Notes under the pieces: generated by a model
The model's input: only the letters and a program-made list of their open reading frames with translations
Told to the model about the DNA's origin: nothing
Database searches by the model: none
Shown: positions 24,008-31,606 of the stretch, in pieces
Numbering within the stretch: the stretch's first letter is position 1
Layout of the letters: every line of letters begins with the position of its first letter
Made by a program: the position numbers and the translations under genes
Assembly (NCBI GenBank): GCA_016195265.1
Contig: JACPZW010000015.1
Coordinates: 84,011 to 148,010, forward strand
Source: Acidobacteriota bacterium
GTDB taxonomy: Bacteria > Acidobacteriota > Vicinamibacteria > Vicinamibacterales > CAVVIG01
Direction of reading: 5' to 3'
DNA length: 64,000 nt

Positions 24008-24391
24008 GTGTCTTCACACGTCGACCTCGCCGGCATCCTCTTCATCGTCTGGGGACTGCTGACCGCGATCGTCGGCCTCTCGACGCTCGCGCTCGGCGTC
24101 GGCGCCGTCGCGCTCCTGACGTCCGGCAGCCACGATGGCAGCCGCCAGATTGCCGCCGGGTTGACGGCTGCGGTCTTCACGACGCTCGCGCTCATCGCCA
24201 TCCTCTGGGGCGCGGCGCACGTCGCGGTGGGCGTCCCGCTCCGCCGCCGCCGGCCGAAGGCCCGGCTCGTTGCGCTGATGCTGGGTTCGGTCGATCTGCT
24301 GCTGCTGCCGTACGGCACTGCGCTCGGCGTTTACGCCCTGTGGGTCCTGCTCAATGAGGGCGGAAAGGCCCTGTTTCAAAATGCGGATTGA
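24008..24391 (+). CDS. four-helix membrane protein
   Basis: 127 residues from GTG at 24008 with four hydrophobic segments (LAGILFIVWGLLTAIVGLS, LALGVGAVALL, IAAGLTAAVFTTLALIAILWG, LMLGSVDLLLLPYGTALGVY) and a basic RRRRPKAR loop. Unknown function; the layout resembles small DUF-type membrane proteins. Its last residues (QNAD) and stop are encoded by the adjoining ATTGCGG repeat, suggesting that the original C-terminus was replaced. Confidence 0.6.
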   Translation: MSSHVDLAGILFIVWGLLTAIVGLSTLALGVGAVALLTSGSHDGSRQIAAGLTAAVFTTLALIAILWGAAHVAVGVPLRRRRPKARLVALMLGSVDLLLLPYGTALGVYALWVLLNEGGKALFQNAD

Positions 24392-24480
24392 GGATTGCGG
24401 ACTGCGGATTGATTGCGGATCGATGAATTAAGCGCGGTTTTTCTTCAATCCGCACTCCGCAATCCGCACTCCGCAATTAC
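24381..24480. repeat. tandem-armed hairpin (GCGGATTG / CAATCCGC units)
   Basis: Five GCGGATTG-like units (24381-24420) and four CAATCCGC-type units (24446-24478) around a loop containing TTAAGCGCGG. It begins inside the 3' end of the membrane-protein gene and ends 16 bases before mrp. Confidence 0.75.
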
Positions 24481-24495
24481 GGTATTCTTGATCCC

Positions 24496-25575
24496 ATGTC
24501 TGTCGAGCAGAAAGCTGTGCTGGACGCTCTCAAGGTCGTCCAGGATCCCGACCTCCACCGCGATATCGTCAGCCTCGGCTTCATCAAAGACCTCACGATC
24601 GACAACGGCCGCGTCTCGTTCACGATCGAACTGACGACGCCGGCGTGCCCCGTGAAGGACATGATGCGCGATCAGTCGCGCGCCGCCGTGATGCAGATCC
24701 CGGGCGTGAGCGCGGTCGACGTGCAGTTGAGCGCGCGCGTGCGCGAAGCGGTCAGCGCCGACGGCTCGCGCCAGTCGATCCCCGGCGTGAAGAACGTCAT
24801 CGCGGTCGGGGCCGGCAAAGGCGGCGTCGGCAAGACGACCGTCGCCGTGAACCTCGCGCTCGCGCTCGCCAGGGCCGGCAGCAAGGTCGGCCTGATCGAC
24901 GCCGACATCTACGGGCCGAACGTGCCGATCATGCTCGGGCTCAAGGCGCAGCTCACGACCGACGGCCAGAAGATCGTCCCGGCGGAGAAATTCGGGCTGC
25001 AGGTGATCTCGATGGGCTTCCTGACCGCCGACGATGCGCCGATCATCTGGCGCGGCCCGATGCTGCACGGGGCGCTGCAGCAGTTCTTCCGCGAAGTCGC
25101 GTGGACGTCGCTCGACTATCTCGTCGTCGATCTGCCGCCGGGCACCGGCGACATCGCGCTGAGCCTCAGCCAGACCGTGGCCGTCGCCGGCGCGATCGTC
25201 GTGACGACGCCGCAGCAGGTGTCGCTCGCGGACAGCCGGCGCGCCGTCGCGATGTACAAGAAACTGAACATCCCGACGCTCGGCGTCATCGAGAACATGA
25301 GCTACTTCGTCTGCCGCAACTGCCAGCACGAGTCCGACATCTTCGGCCACGGCGGCGGCGAGACGATGGCGACGGAGCTCGGCGTGCCGTTCATCGGGCG
25401 GATTCCGATCTACCAGGCGATTCGCGAGGGCAGCGACACGGGCGTGCCGCTGTTCCTCAGCGAGCCGGACTCGCCGGCCGGCAAGGCGTTCATGGCGGCG
25501 GCGGAGCGGACGGCGGCGCAGGTGTCGATTGCCAGCTACAACCGGCCCACGATTCCTTTGACGGTGGTGCGATGA
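24496..25575 (+). CDS. mrp: Mrp/ApbC iron-sulfur cluster carrier ATPase
   Basis: 359 residues. An N-terminal MIP18/DUF59 domain (LKVVQDPDLHRDIVSLGFI, LTTPACPVKDMM) precedes a ParA/MinD-type ATPase with deviant Walker A VGAGKGGVGKTT (residues 104-115) and DLPPGTGD. The CxxC in YFVCRNCQHESD binds the transferable 4Fe-4S cluster between dimer subunits. It delivers Fe-S clusters to apoproteins in the cytoplasm. Its stop overlaps the next ATG (ATGA, 25572-25575), the first of three such overlaps in this operon. Confidence 0.93.
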   Translation: MSVEQKAVLDALKVVQDPDLHRDIVSLGFIKDLTIDNGRVSFTIELTTPACPVKDMMRDQSRAAVMQIPGVSAVDVQLSARVREAVSADGSRQSIPGVKNVIAVGAGKGGVGKTTVAVNLALALARAGSKVGLIDADIYGPNVPIMLGLKAQLTTDGQKIVPAEKFGLQVISMGFLTADDAPIIWRGPMLHGALQQFFREVAWTSLDYLVVDLPPGTGDIALSLSQTVAVAGAIVVTTPQQVSLADSRRAVAMYKKLNIPTLGVIENMSYFVCRNCQHESDIFGHGGGETMATELGVPFIGRIPIYQAIREGSDTGVPLFLSEPDSPAGKAFMAAAERTAAQVSIASYNRPTIPLTVVR

Positions 25576-26048
25576 GAACACTGACGCTGGTGGCGCTGCT
25601 CGCGGTCGCCGCGCTGGGGTGTCCTGGATGCAATGACAAGGCGTTTCCCAAAGCGCCCGAGGCAGGATCCGAGATGAGCCGCGCGATTCTTGATCCGTAT
25701 CTGAAGATCGAAGCCGCGCTCGTCGAGGACAACATCGACAGCCTGCGCGCCAACGCCGGCGGCATCGCCACCGCGGCGACTGCGCTCGGCGCGCCCGCGA
25801 TGAAGATCGACACGGCCGCCGTGCAGCTGTCGGCGGCGGGCGACCTCGCGGCCGCGCGCGACCGCTTCGGCGCGCTGAGCGAGGCCATCGACACCTACAT
25901 GACCGGCATGAAGCTCAAGGCGCCGGAGGGTGTGAAGGTCGCGTTCTGCCCGATGCTGCGGAAGCCGTGGCTGCAGGAAGGCGAGACGCTCGCCAATCCG
26001 TACTACGGCAGGAACAACGAGATGGCGACCTGCGGCAGCTTCCGTTGA
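25572..26048 (+). CDS. DUF3347-type lipoprotein
   Basis: 158 residues. The N-terminus LTLVALLAVAALGCPGCND fits a lipoprotein signal (lipobox ALGC). The body has DPYLKIEAALVEDNIDSLRA and the closing FCPMLRKPWLQEGETLANPYY then EMATCGSFR, the pattern of DUF3347 domains, which are often fused to CusB-like metal-efflux adaptors. It is probably anchored at the membrane and may handle a metal through the Cys/Met pair. Overlaps mrp by ATGA and the next gene by TTGA (26045-26048). Confidence 0.72.
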   Translation: MRTLTLVALLAVAALGCPGCNDKAFPKAPEAGSEMSRAILDPYLKIEAALVEDNIDSLRANAGGIATAATALGAPAMKIDTAAVQLSAAGDLAAARDRFGALSEAIDTYMTGMKLKAPEGVKVAFCPMLRKPWLQEGETLANPYYGRNNEMATCGSFR

Positions 26049-27349
26049 ACATTTCCTTCAGCAAGCACACGCTGGCGAACGGCCTCGACGTCCTCCTGCA
26101 CGAGGATCACGGCTGCCCGATCGTCGCGGTGAATCTTTGGTACCACGTCGGTTCGAAGAACGAACAGCCGGGGCGCACGGGCTTCGCGCACCTGTTCGAG
26201 CACCTGATGTTCGAAGGGTCGCAGCACTACGACCGCGGGTACTTCGAGCCGCTGCAGGGCGCGGGCGCCACGCTGAACGGATCGACCAACGCCGATCGCA
26301 CCAATTACTGGGAAATCGTGCCGTCCGGCGCCCTCGGCCTCGCGCTGTGGATGGAATCGGATCGGATGGGCTACCTGCTGCCCGCGCTGACCGAGGCGAA
26401 GTTCTCGAACCAGCGCGACGTCGTGCTGAACGAGCGGAGGCAGAACTACGAGAACCGGCCGTACGGCTTGGCGCCGATGGCGCTGCTCGCCGCGCTGTTC
26501 CCGCCCGACCATCCGTACCACTGGACGACGATCGGCGATATCGCCGATCTGCAGGCTGCGCAACTCGACGATGTGCAGGCGTTCTTCCGCCGCTACTATC
26601 GGCCCGCCAACGCGTCGATCGCGATCGCCGGCGACATCAACCGCGAGGACGCGCTCGGGCTCGTGCGCCACTATTTCGAGAACCTCGATCCGGGCGAGCC
26701 GGCCGGCCCCGTGCGCGCCAGCGCGTCGCTCTCAGGCGACGCACGTATCAGATTTGAAGACCGGGTCGAGCTCCCGCGGCTGTATCTCGCTTGGCTCACG
26801 CCCGCGATGTTCGCCGACGGCGACGCCGATCTCGATCTCGCGACGGATCTCCTCGCCAACGGCAAGATGTCGCGGCTCTACCGCCGCCTCGTCTTCGACG
26901 AGCGCATCGCGACCGACGTCTCCGCGTCCCAGAATTCGCGCGAGATCGCCGGCTACACGCAGATCACGGCGACCGCCGCTCCCGGCTACGCGCTCGCCGA
27001 GCTCGAGCGCGCGATCCTCGAGGAAATCGCTCGGCTCGCGCAGGGTGGTCCCACCGCGGAAGAGATCGAACGCGGCCGCGTCCAGGCCGAATCGCAGTTC
27101 ATGCTGCGGCTGCAGACCGTCGGCGGCTTCGGCGGCAAGTCGGATCAGCTGAACGCGTACAACACGTTCCTCGGCGACCCGGCGTATTTCGATCGGGATC
27201 TCGCGCGCTATCAGGACGTCACGGCGGCGTCGCTGCAGCAGGCCGTCGCGCGATATCTCGATCCGGCGCGCCGCGTGACGCTGAGCGTCGTGCCGCAGGG
27301 CCGCGCCGCGCTTGCCGCGCCCGGATCCGAGCCGGCGGCGCCCTCGTGA
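26045..27349 (+). CDS. M16 family zinc peptidase, catalytic type
   Basis: 434 residues. The inverted zinc motif HLFEH (H49, E52, H53) with downstream Glu in RQNYENRP marks an active M16 (pitrilysin/processing peptidase) subunit; the C-terminal R/Y motif is in the later domain. There is no signal peptide in the TTG-started form, so either it is cytoplasmic or the chosen start is short. The TTG at 26045 overlaps the previous stop. The following gene encodes the zinc-less partner, as in heterodimeric PqqL/YmxG-like pairs. Confidence 0.88.
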   Translation: MNISFSKHTLANGLDVLLHEDHGCPIVAVNLWYHVGSKNEQPGRTGFAHLFEHLMFEGSQHYDRGYFEPLQGAGATLNGSTNADRTNYWEIVPSGALGLALWMESDRMGYLLPALTEAKFSNQRDVVLNERRQNYENRPYGLAPMALLAALFPPDHPYHWTTIGDIADLQAAQLDDVQAFFRRYYRPANASIAIAGDINREDALGLVRHYFENLDPGEPAGPVRASASLSGDARIRFEDRVELPRLYLAWLTPAMFADGDADLDLATDLLANGKMSRLYRRLVFDERIATDVSASQNSREIAGYTQITATAAPGYALAELERAILEEIARLAQGGPTAEEIERGRVQAESQFMLRLQTVGGFGGKSDQLNAYNTFLGDPAYFDRDLARYQDVTAASLQQAVARYLDPARRVTLSVVPQGRAALAAPGSEPAAPS

Positions 27350-28743
27350 CGCCGGCGCCCGCTCCGCGAACGGCGCCCGTCGATCGATCCCGTCTCCCGG
27401 TGCCGGGCCCGGCGCGATCGTTCACGTTTCCCCGGATCGAAAAGTCCGCGCTCGCCAATGGCCTGCGCGTCTGGACCGTGCCGCACCCGGGCGTGCCGCT
27501 CGTGGCGTTCACGCTGCTAATCCAGCACGGCGCCGCGACGGATCCGCCGGGCATGGAAGGGCTCGCCGCCGTCACCGCCGATATGCTCGACGAGGGCAGC
27601 GGCGATCGCTCGGCGATCGAGATGCACGAGGCGCTCGCGCGTCTCGGCGCGCAGTTCGACACCGACATCGGATCCGACGCGACGGTCGCCAGCCTCACCG
27701 TCCTCACGCGCTTCGCGGCGCGGGCGCTCGGGCTGCTGTCGGACATCGTCGCGCGGCCGGCGCTGCGGGAGCAGGATTTCCTGCGCGTACGGCAGCTGCG
27801 GCTCCACCGGTTGACGCAGCTGCGCGACATGCCGGGCGCGCTCGCCGATCGCGCGTTCCTGACGCTGCTCTACGGCGCGCACCCGTACGGCCATCTGCCG
27901 ATTGGCACCGAGGCGTCGCTGACCGCGATGACACCCGACGACGTGCGCGCGTTTCATGCGGAGGCGATCCGGCCGGCGGTCGCCACGCTGATCGCCGCCG
28001 GCGATTGCGATCACGCGACGGTCGTGCGTCTCGCCGCGGACGCGTTCGGCGACTGGACCGGGTCGGGCGGCCCTGGAGACAAAGATGTGCAGGCGGCCAC
28101 CGTGCCGCCTGCGATGCCGCGCCTGCACATCGTCCCGCGGCCCAAGGCGCCGCAGTCCGAGCTGCGCATCGGACAGGTGAGCGCGGCGCGCGACACGCCC
28201 GACTACCACGCGCTGGTCGTCGCGAACACGATTCTCGGGGGGCAGTTCGTCAGCCGCATCAACCTGAACCTGCGCGAAGACAAAGGCCTGACGTACGGCG
28301 CGCGGACGGCGTTCGAATTCCGCCGTCTGTCCGGTCCGTTCGTGCTGCAGGCCGCCGTACAGACCAGCGGTACGGCGCGCGCGATCGAGGAATCCATCGC
28401 CGAGATCGCCGGCATCCGCGGCGCGCGTCCGGTGACCGGCGCCGAGCTCGAGCTGGGCATCGCGGCGCTGACGCGCGGCTACGCGCGCAACTTCGAAACC
28501 GCCGATCAGTTCGGACGCGCGGCGCTGCAACTCGCCCTGTACGACCTGCCCGACGATTACTTCGCGCAGTTCGTCACGCGCGTCGAGCGCGTGACCAGCG
28601 ACGAGGTGTCGCGCGTCATGACGCGCCACCTCGATCCCGCGCGGCTGACGACGCTCGTCGTCGGCGACGTCGAGGTGATCGGTCAGGATCTGACCCGCCT
28701 CGGTTTTGGCGAACCCGTCGTGCTTCCGCCCGACGCGTACTGA
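27346..28743 (+). CDS. M16 family peptidase-like protein, non-catalytic partner
   Basis: 465 residues. Shares the M16 fold (SALANGLRVWTVPHPGVPLV, TADMLDEGSGDRS, LRQLRLHRLTQLRD-type helix, NLREDKGLTYGAR with the conserved R/Y pair) but the HxxEH zinc motif is absent (AAVTADMLDEG at that place). In this family one subunit supplies zinc and the other the substrate-binding loop. GTG at 27346 overlaps the catalytic subunit stop. A Pro/Ala-rich N-terminal stretch precedes the domain. Confidence 0.87.
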   Translation: MTPAPAPRTAPVDRSRLPVPGPARSFTFPRIEKSALANGLRVWTVPHPGVPLVAFTLLIQHGAATDPPGMEGLAAVTADMLDEGSGDRSAIEMHEALARLGAQFDTDIGSDATVASLTVLTRFAARALGLLSDIVARPALREQDFLRVRQLRLHRLTQLRDMPGALADRAFLTLLYGAHPYGHLPIGTEASLTAMTPDDVRAFHAEAIRPAVATLIAAGDCDHATVVRLAADAFGDWTGSGGPGDKDVQAATVPPAMPRLHIVPRPKAPQSELRIGQVSAARDTPDYHALVVANTILGGQFVSRINLNLREDKGLTYGARTAFEFRRLSGPFVLQAAVQTSGTARAIEESIAEIAGIRGARPVTGAELELGIAALTRGYARNFETADQFGRAALQLALYDLPDDYFAQFVTRVERVTSDEVSRVMTRHLDPARLTTLVVGDVEVIGQDLTRLGFGEPVVLPPDAY

Positions 28744-28785
28744 TAGACTCCACCACTCCGCAAGTTCGTGTCATCGCGTGCAAGT

Positions 28786-28830
28786 GGTCAGTGCCGCCAG
28801 TGATCGTGCAAGCGGTCAATTTCACTGACC
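28786..28830. repeat. inverted repeat between operons
   Basis: GGTCAGTG (28786-28793) is inverted as CACTGACC (28823-28830); GCAAGTGGTCA and GCAAGCGGTCA are also direct near-repeats. It lies between the M16 pair and the dehydrogenase gene and could be a terminator stem or an operator. Confidence 0.45.
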
Positions 28831-28865
28831 GGATAATCAGATGACGCGACGACGACCGAATTCAG

Positions 28866-29891
28866 ATGAAAGCCGTCCGGTTTCATCAGCACGGCGACCC
28901 CGGCGTGCTCCGCTACGAGGACGCGCCCGATCCGGACCTCGCGCCCGGCGAAGTGCTCGTCCGCGTGCGCGCGTGCGCGATGAACCATCTGGATCTCTGG
29001 GCCCGCCGCGGTTTGGCCGGCGTGAAGATTCCGATGCCGCACATCTGCGGCAGCGATGTCGCCGGGGAAGTCATCTCGTCCGCCGCGGCCGACGTGTCGA
29101 TCGGCCGGCGCGTCATGCTGCAGCCGGGTGTGAGCTGCGGCCGGTGCGCGGAATGCCTGTCGGGGAAGGACAACGCGTGCCGGCAGTACGAAGTGCTGGG
29201 CTACCGGAATCACGCGGGCGGCTACGCGGAGCTCGTCAAGGTGCCCGTGCAGAATCTCGTCCCGATTCCGGACGAGATCGGGTTCGTGCAGGCGGCGGCG
29301 TTCCCGCTGACGTTTCTCACGGCGTGGCACATGCTGATGACGCGCGCGCAGTTGAAGCGCGGCGAGGACGTGCTGGTGCTGGCCGCGGGCAGCGGTGTCG
29401 GGCAGGCGGCGATTCAGATCGCGTTCATGCACGGGGCGCGGGTGTTCGCGACCGCGGGGTCGGAGGAGAAGCTCGAAAAGGCGCGCGCGCTCGGCGCGTA
29501 CGAGACGATCGATCACTACCGGCAGAACGTGGCCGAGGAAGTCCGGCGCCTGACGAACAAGCGCGGAGTAGACGTCGTCATCGAGCATGTGGGTCAGGCG
29601 ACGTGGCCCGGCAGCATTCAGTCGATGGCGCGCGGCGGGAGGCTGGTCACGTGCGGGGCGACCACCGGCGCGAATGCGGCGCTGGACCTCAACGCGCTCT
29701 TCGCGCGGCAACTGACCATTCACGGGTGCTACATGGGCACCAAGGGCGAGCTGATGCGGGCCGCGCGGTTCTTCTTCGCGGGCCAGCTCAGGCCGGTCAT
29801 CGATCGGACGTTTCCGCTCGCGGACGCGCAGTCGGCGCACCGCCGGCTCGAGGCGTCGGGGCAGTTCGGCAAGATCGTGCTCGAAGTATGA
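28866..29891 (+). CDS. zinc-type alcohol dehydrogenase / quinone oxidoreductase (MDR)
   Basis: 341 residues. Medium-chain dehydrogenase fold: GEVLVRVRACAMNHLDLWAR, HICGSDVAGEV, a structural zinc lobe (CGRCAECLSGKDNAC), and the NAD(P)-binding VLAAGSGVGQAAIQIA. The catalytic zinc position has Asn/His (NHLD) rather than Cys, common in quinone-oxidoreductase relatives. It reduces an aldehyde, ketone or quinone; substrate unknown. ATG at 28866; no operon overlap with upstream genes. Confidence 0.88.
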   Translation: MKAVRFHQHGDPGVLRYEDAPDPDLAPGEVLVRVRACAMNHLDLWARRGLAGVKIPMPHICGSDVAGEVISSAAADVSIGRRVMLQPGVSCGRCAECLSGKDNACRQYEVLGYRNHAGGYAELVKVPVQNLVPIPDEIGFVQAAAFPLTFLTAWHMLMTRAQLKRGEDVLVLAAGSGVGQAAIQIAFMHGARVFATAGSEEKLEKARALGAYETIDHYRQNVAEEVRRLTNKRGVDVVIEHVGQATWPGSIQSMARGGRLVTCGATTGANAALDLNALFARQLTIHGCYMGTKGELMRAARFFFAGQLRPVIDRTFPLADAQSAHRRLEASGQFGKIVLEV

Positions 29892-29909
29892 TTTCTTCTT
29901 TGAGGGCGC

Positions 29910-30107
29910 GTGAAGCAGTTCGGCATCAGCCTGGTCACGATCGTCGCGGTCGTCAGCACGCTGCTGGCGGCGGCGACCATCTGGCTCTTTCTCACCAATC
30001 CCATGACGGTCGCCAACGCCGTCAACGAGGGCGACGTGTCGCCGCTCATCAGGAATCTCGCTGACGCGATTTACGCTGCACTGAGCGGACTTCTCAAATA
30101 CCTCTGA
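29910..30107 (+). CDS. small single-pass membrane protein
   Basis: 65 residues from GTG at 29910, starting 18 bases after the dehydrogenase stop. One transmembrane helix (ISLVTIVAVVSTLLAAATIWLF, split here in two parts: ISLVTIVAVVST and LLAAATIWLF) then a short amphipathic domain DVSPLIRNLADAIYAALSG. It might be an accessory membrane peptide, but I recognise no family. It ends immediately before the 23-bp repeat array. Confidence 0.5.
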   Translation: MKQFGISLVTIVAVVSTLLAAATIWLFLTNPMTVANAVNEGDVSPLIRNLADAIYAALSGLLKYL

Positions 30108-30111
30108 CGTT

Positions 30112-30288
30112 GTAGGGTGCTGAGTCGCTTCGCCGCAGAGTGCTGAGGCACTGCGCCGTAGCGTGCTGGCGGAAGCACCTTGAAGCGTCAGGCCCCAGCG
30201 CCTTGCAGCGGCAGGTCCAAGCACCCTGCAGCGAAGGGCTCAAGCACCCTACGGCGACAGGTCCGAGCACACTACATCGCAGTCAGCT
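30112..30288. repeat. GTAG-headed element with 23-bp tandem arms
   Basis: GTAG at 30112, then GTGCT-containing units at 30117, 30140 and 30163, and on the other arm AGCACC-type units at 30174, 30197, 30220, 30243 and 30266: both arms keep an exact 23-bp period and are inverted relative to each other. The end ACTAC provides the TAG stop of the hydrolase on the minus strand (30272-30274). Units are degenerate (for example AGCACCCTGCAGCG and AGCACCCTACGGCG). Confidence 0.8.
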
Positions 30289-31348
30289 GCTTCTTCAGGA
30301 ATCTTGTCAGAATCCATCCATCGAGAAATTTGAACGGCGCTTTGCCCGAGCTGTAGTGGCCGCACGGGAGGACCGCGACCTCGTGCGGAACGTTCAACTC
30401 GGCGAACGCGTGAACGAGATCGCGTGAGAGGTCGACGGGGAACGTCAGGTCGTAGCGCGCGTAGACAAGCAGCGTGCGCCGATCCCGCAGGCGTTCGAGG
30501 TACCAACGCGGGCTGATCGGCCGCCACAGCGCGCGCAGAAAATCCAGGTCGATGTGGCCGTCGAGTCCGTCGCGCACATGCCGCGTCGAGAGGCCGCGCC
30601 AGACGACGTCGGCGAAATGCGGCGAGATGTGATTGAGCGCCTGCGCCTTGATCAGCGGCTCGTGCGCGGTGGTCAGCAGCGAGAGGCACGATCCGAGGCT
30701 CGTGCCGAGAATCCCGATGCGAGTGTAGCCTTGCGAGGCGAGCCACGCGATCGCGCGCCGCGCGTCGAGCACCGCCTGCCGGCAGATTTGAAGCGTACGC
30801 GCGATGTTGGCGCTGACGATGTAGTCCGCGCGGTGCAGTTCGGGCGGCATGCGCTGATCGTGATAGGGCAGGCTCAGGCGCAGCGCGCTCAGTCCGCTCC
30901 ACGCGAGCAGCCGGCACAGGCCGGCGTGGCCGCCTACGTCGGCGTTCCACTGCGGGAGGACGAGCACCGCGGCCTTGCGCGTCGCGCCGGTCGTGGCGTC
31001 CGGCTTCAGCCGGACCGTCGCTGGAAAATATCGGCAATAAACCGTGTTGTTCGTCTCGTGCGGCGTGACGAGCGCGCTCGGAAATGTGAGCAGATCGCCG
31101 TCGGCCTCGGCGCTCAACAAATACTCGTCGGTCGGCGGCGCGGAGAAGAACGCGTCGGTGTCGGCCATGACGCGCGACACCCAGCCGCTCAGAACTGCCG
31201 ACGGCGCACTGCCCTCCGCCTGCGGATCGCCGGGCGTGCGACCGTTCTGCGGAATCCAGTCGAGTCCCCACTCGAACGGCCGGACGACGCGATCTGTGGT
31301 GACCGAGGCGAGGCGGTGCTCCCACGCGTGGAAGATGGCTTGCAGCAT
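30272..31348 (-). CDS. alpha/beta-hydrolase
   Basis: 358 residues. Nucleophile elbow GILGTSLGSCLSLL (Ser about residue 217), acidic region LVYARYDLTFP and catalytic His in LPCGHYSSG fit an alpha/beta-hydrolase. There is no signal peptide. Substrate unknown; similar proteins are esterases or peptidases. The strand before AAVLVLPQW is preceded by TVRLKPDATTGATRK, the translation of a GTCCGGCT hairpin repeat (30998-31015), and the stop codon comes from the 23-bp repeat element. ATG at 31348 lies against the divergent promoter of the asd leader. Confidence 0.8.
   Translation of the reverse strand: MLQAIFHAWEHRLASVTTDRVVRPFEWGLDWIPQNGRTPGDPQAEGSAPSAVLSGWVSRVMADTDAFFSAPPTDEYLLSAEADGDLLTFPSALVTPHETNNTVYCRYFPATVRLKPDATTGATRKAAVLVLPQWNADVGGHAGLCRLLAWSGLSALRLSLPYHDQRMPPELHRADYIVSANIARTLQICRQAVLDARRAIAWLASQGYTRIGILGTSLGSCLSLLTTAHEPLIKAQALNHISPHFADVVWRGLSTRHVRDGLDGHIDLDFLRALWRPISPRWYLERLRDRRTLLVYARYDLTFPVDLSRDLVHAFAELNVPHEVAVLPCGHYSSGKAPFKFLDGWILTRFLKKQLTAM
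30998..31015. repeat. GTCCGGCT hairpin inside the hydrolase gene
   Basis: GTCCGGCT-TC-AGCCGGAC, perfect 8-bp stem, read in frame on the minus strand as VRLKPDA. Further copies of this family are at 39801-39818 and 56440-56457. Confidence 0.8.
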
Positions 31349-31367
31349 CCGTCTCTCATGCTATACT
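31340..31367 (+). promoter_or_regulatory. sigma-70-type promoter of the asd leader
   Basis: TTGCAG (31340-31345), 16-base spacer, TATACT (31362-31367). Predicted transcription start near 31373-31375, overlapping the start of the divergent hydrolase gene. Confidence 0.62.
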
Positions 31368-31376
31368 GCTTGCTTC

Positions 31377-31478
31377 ATGCGATTCACCTCGAGCGGGACC
31401 ATCGCGTTTGAGAGGAAGTCCAAGGGCATCGGCCGAAAGCGGTCCAACCGCGTCGGAGAATGTGTGCTCGAGACCTAA
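31377..31478 (+). CDS. possible 33-codon leader peptide of the asd attenuator
   Basis: ATG at 31377, within a few bases of the predicted transcription start (so almost leaderless), reads MRFTSSGTIAFERKSKGIG then RKRSNRVGECVLET and stops at TAA (31476-31478). Lys codons fall at positions 14, 16 and 21, just before the antiterminator segment (codons 24-27). This is the layout expected if ribosome pausing at Lys codons controlled termination. It could equally be a chance frame. Confidence 0.3.
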   Translation: MRFTSSGTIAFERKSKGIGRKRSNRVGECVLET

Positions 31479-31504
31479 TCCTCATAGCAACGAGCGTTCA
31501 TGCT

Positions 31505-31539
31505 GCCGACCGGTTGAAAACCGCGTCGGCTTTTTTTTT
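31505..31539 (+). terminator. intrinsic terminator before asd
   Basis: GCCGAC-CGG (31505-31513), loop TTGAAAA, CCG-C-GTCGGC (31521-31530), then nine T residues (31531-31539). It is a strong GC stem with one bulged base and lies 67 bases upstream of the asd ATG. Confidence 0.8.
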
Positions 31540-31557
31540 GGGTTGCGGAACGTTTGC

Positions 31558-31585
31558 CACGAAGGCACGAAGAGCACGAAGAAGA
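31558..31585. repeat. single arm of CACGAAG units
   Basis: CCACGAAGGCACGAAGAGCA and the next GAAGAAG are CACGAAG units; their complement (CTTCGTTCTTCGTCTTCGTGG type) occurs just before dapB at about 34361-34383. It lies between the terminator and the asd start. Confidence 0.5.
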
Positions 31586-31606
31586 AGGGGAACGAGAGGA
31601 ACGACG

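Larger units (their letters stand above)
31373..31539 (+). ncRNA. candidate attenuator RNA upstream of asd
   Basis: A transcript from the promoter at 31340 would run about 165 bases to a strong intrinsic terminator. CTCGAGC (31388-31394) can pair with GCTCGAG (31466-31472) to enclose a middle region holding GGAC/GTCC (31396 and 31417 area). AACCGCGTCGG occurs at 31446-31456 and again as the 3' arm of the terminator (31519-31529), so the upstream copy can pair with the terminator 5' arm as an antiterminator. It does not match the lysine riboswitch or other classes I can recall. Function as an attenuator of asd-lysC-dap is inferred. Confidence 0.5.

Noticed and set aside
30112..30288. CRISPR-like array
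   Set aside because: The 23-bp units follow each other without spacers, are degenerate, and form two inverted arms; no cas gene is near.
31373..31539. Lysine riboswitch upstream of asd
   Set aside because: The conserved AGAGGUGC, AAGAGUA and GCCGAAG-type core elements of that class are not found in order; an attenuator is a better fit.
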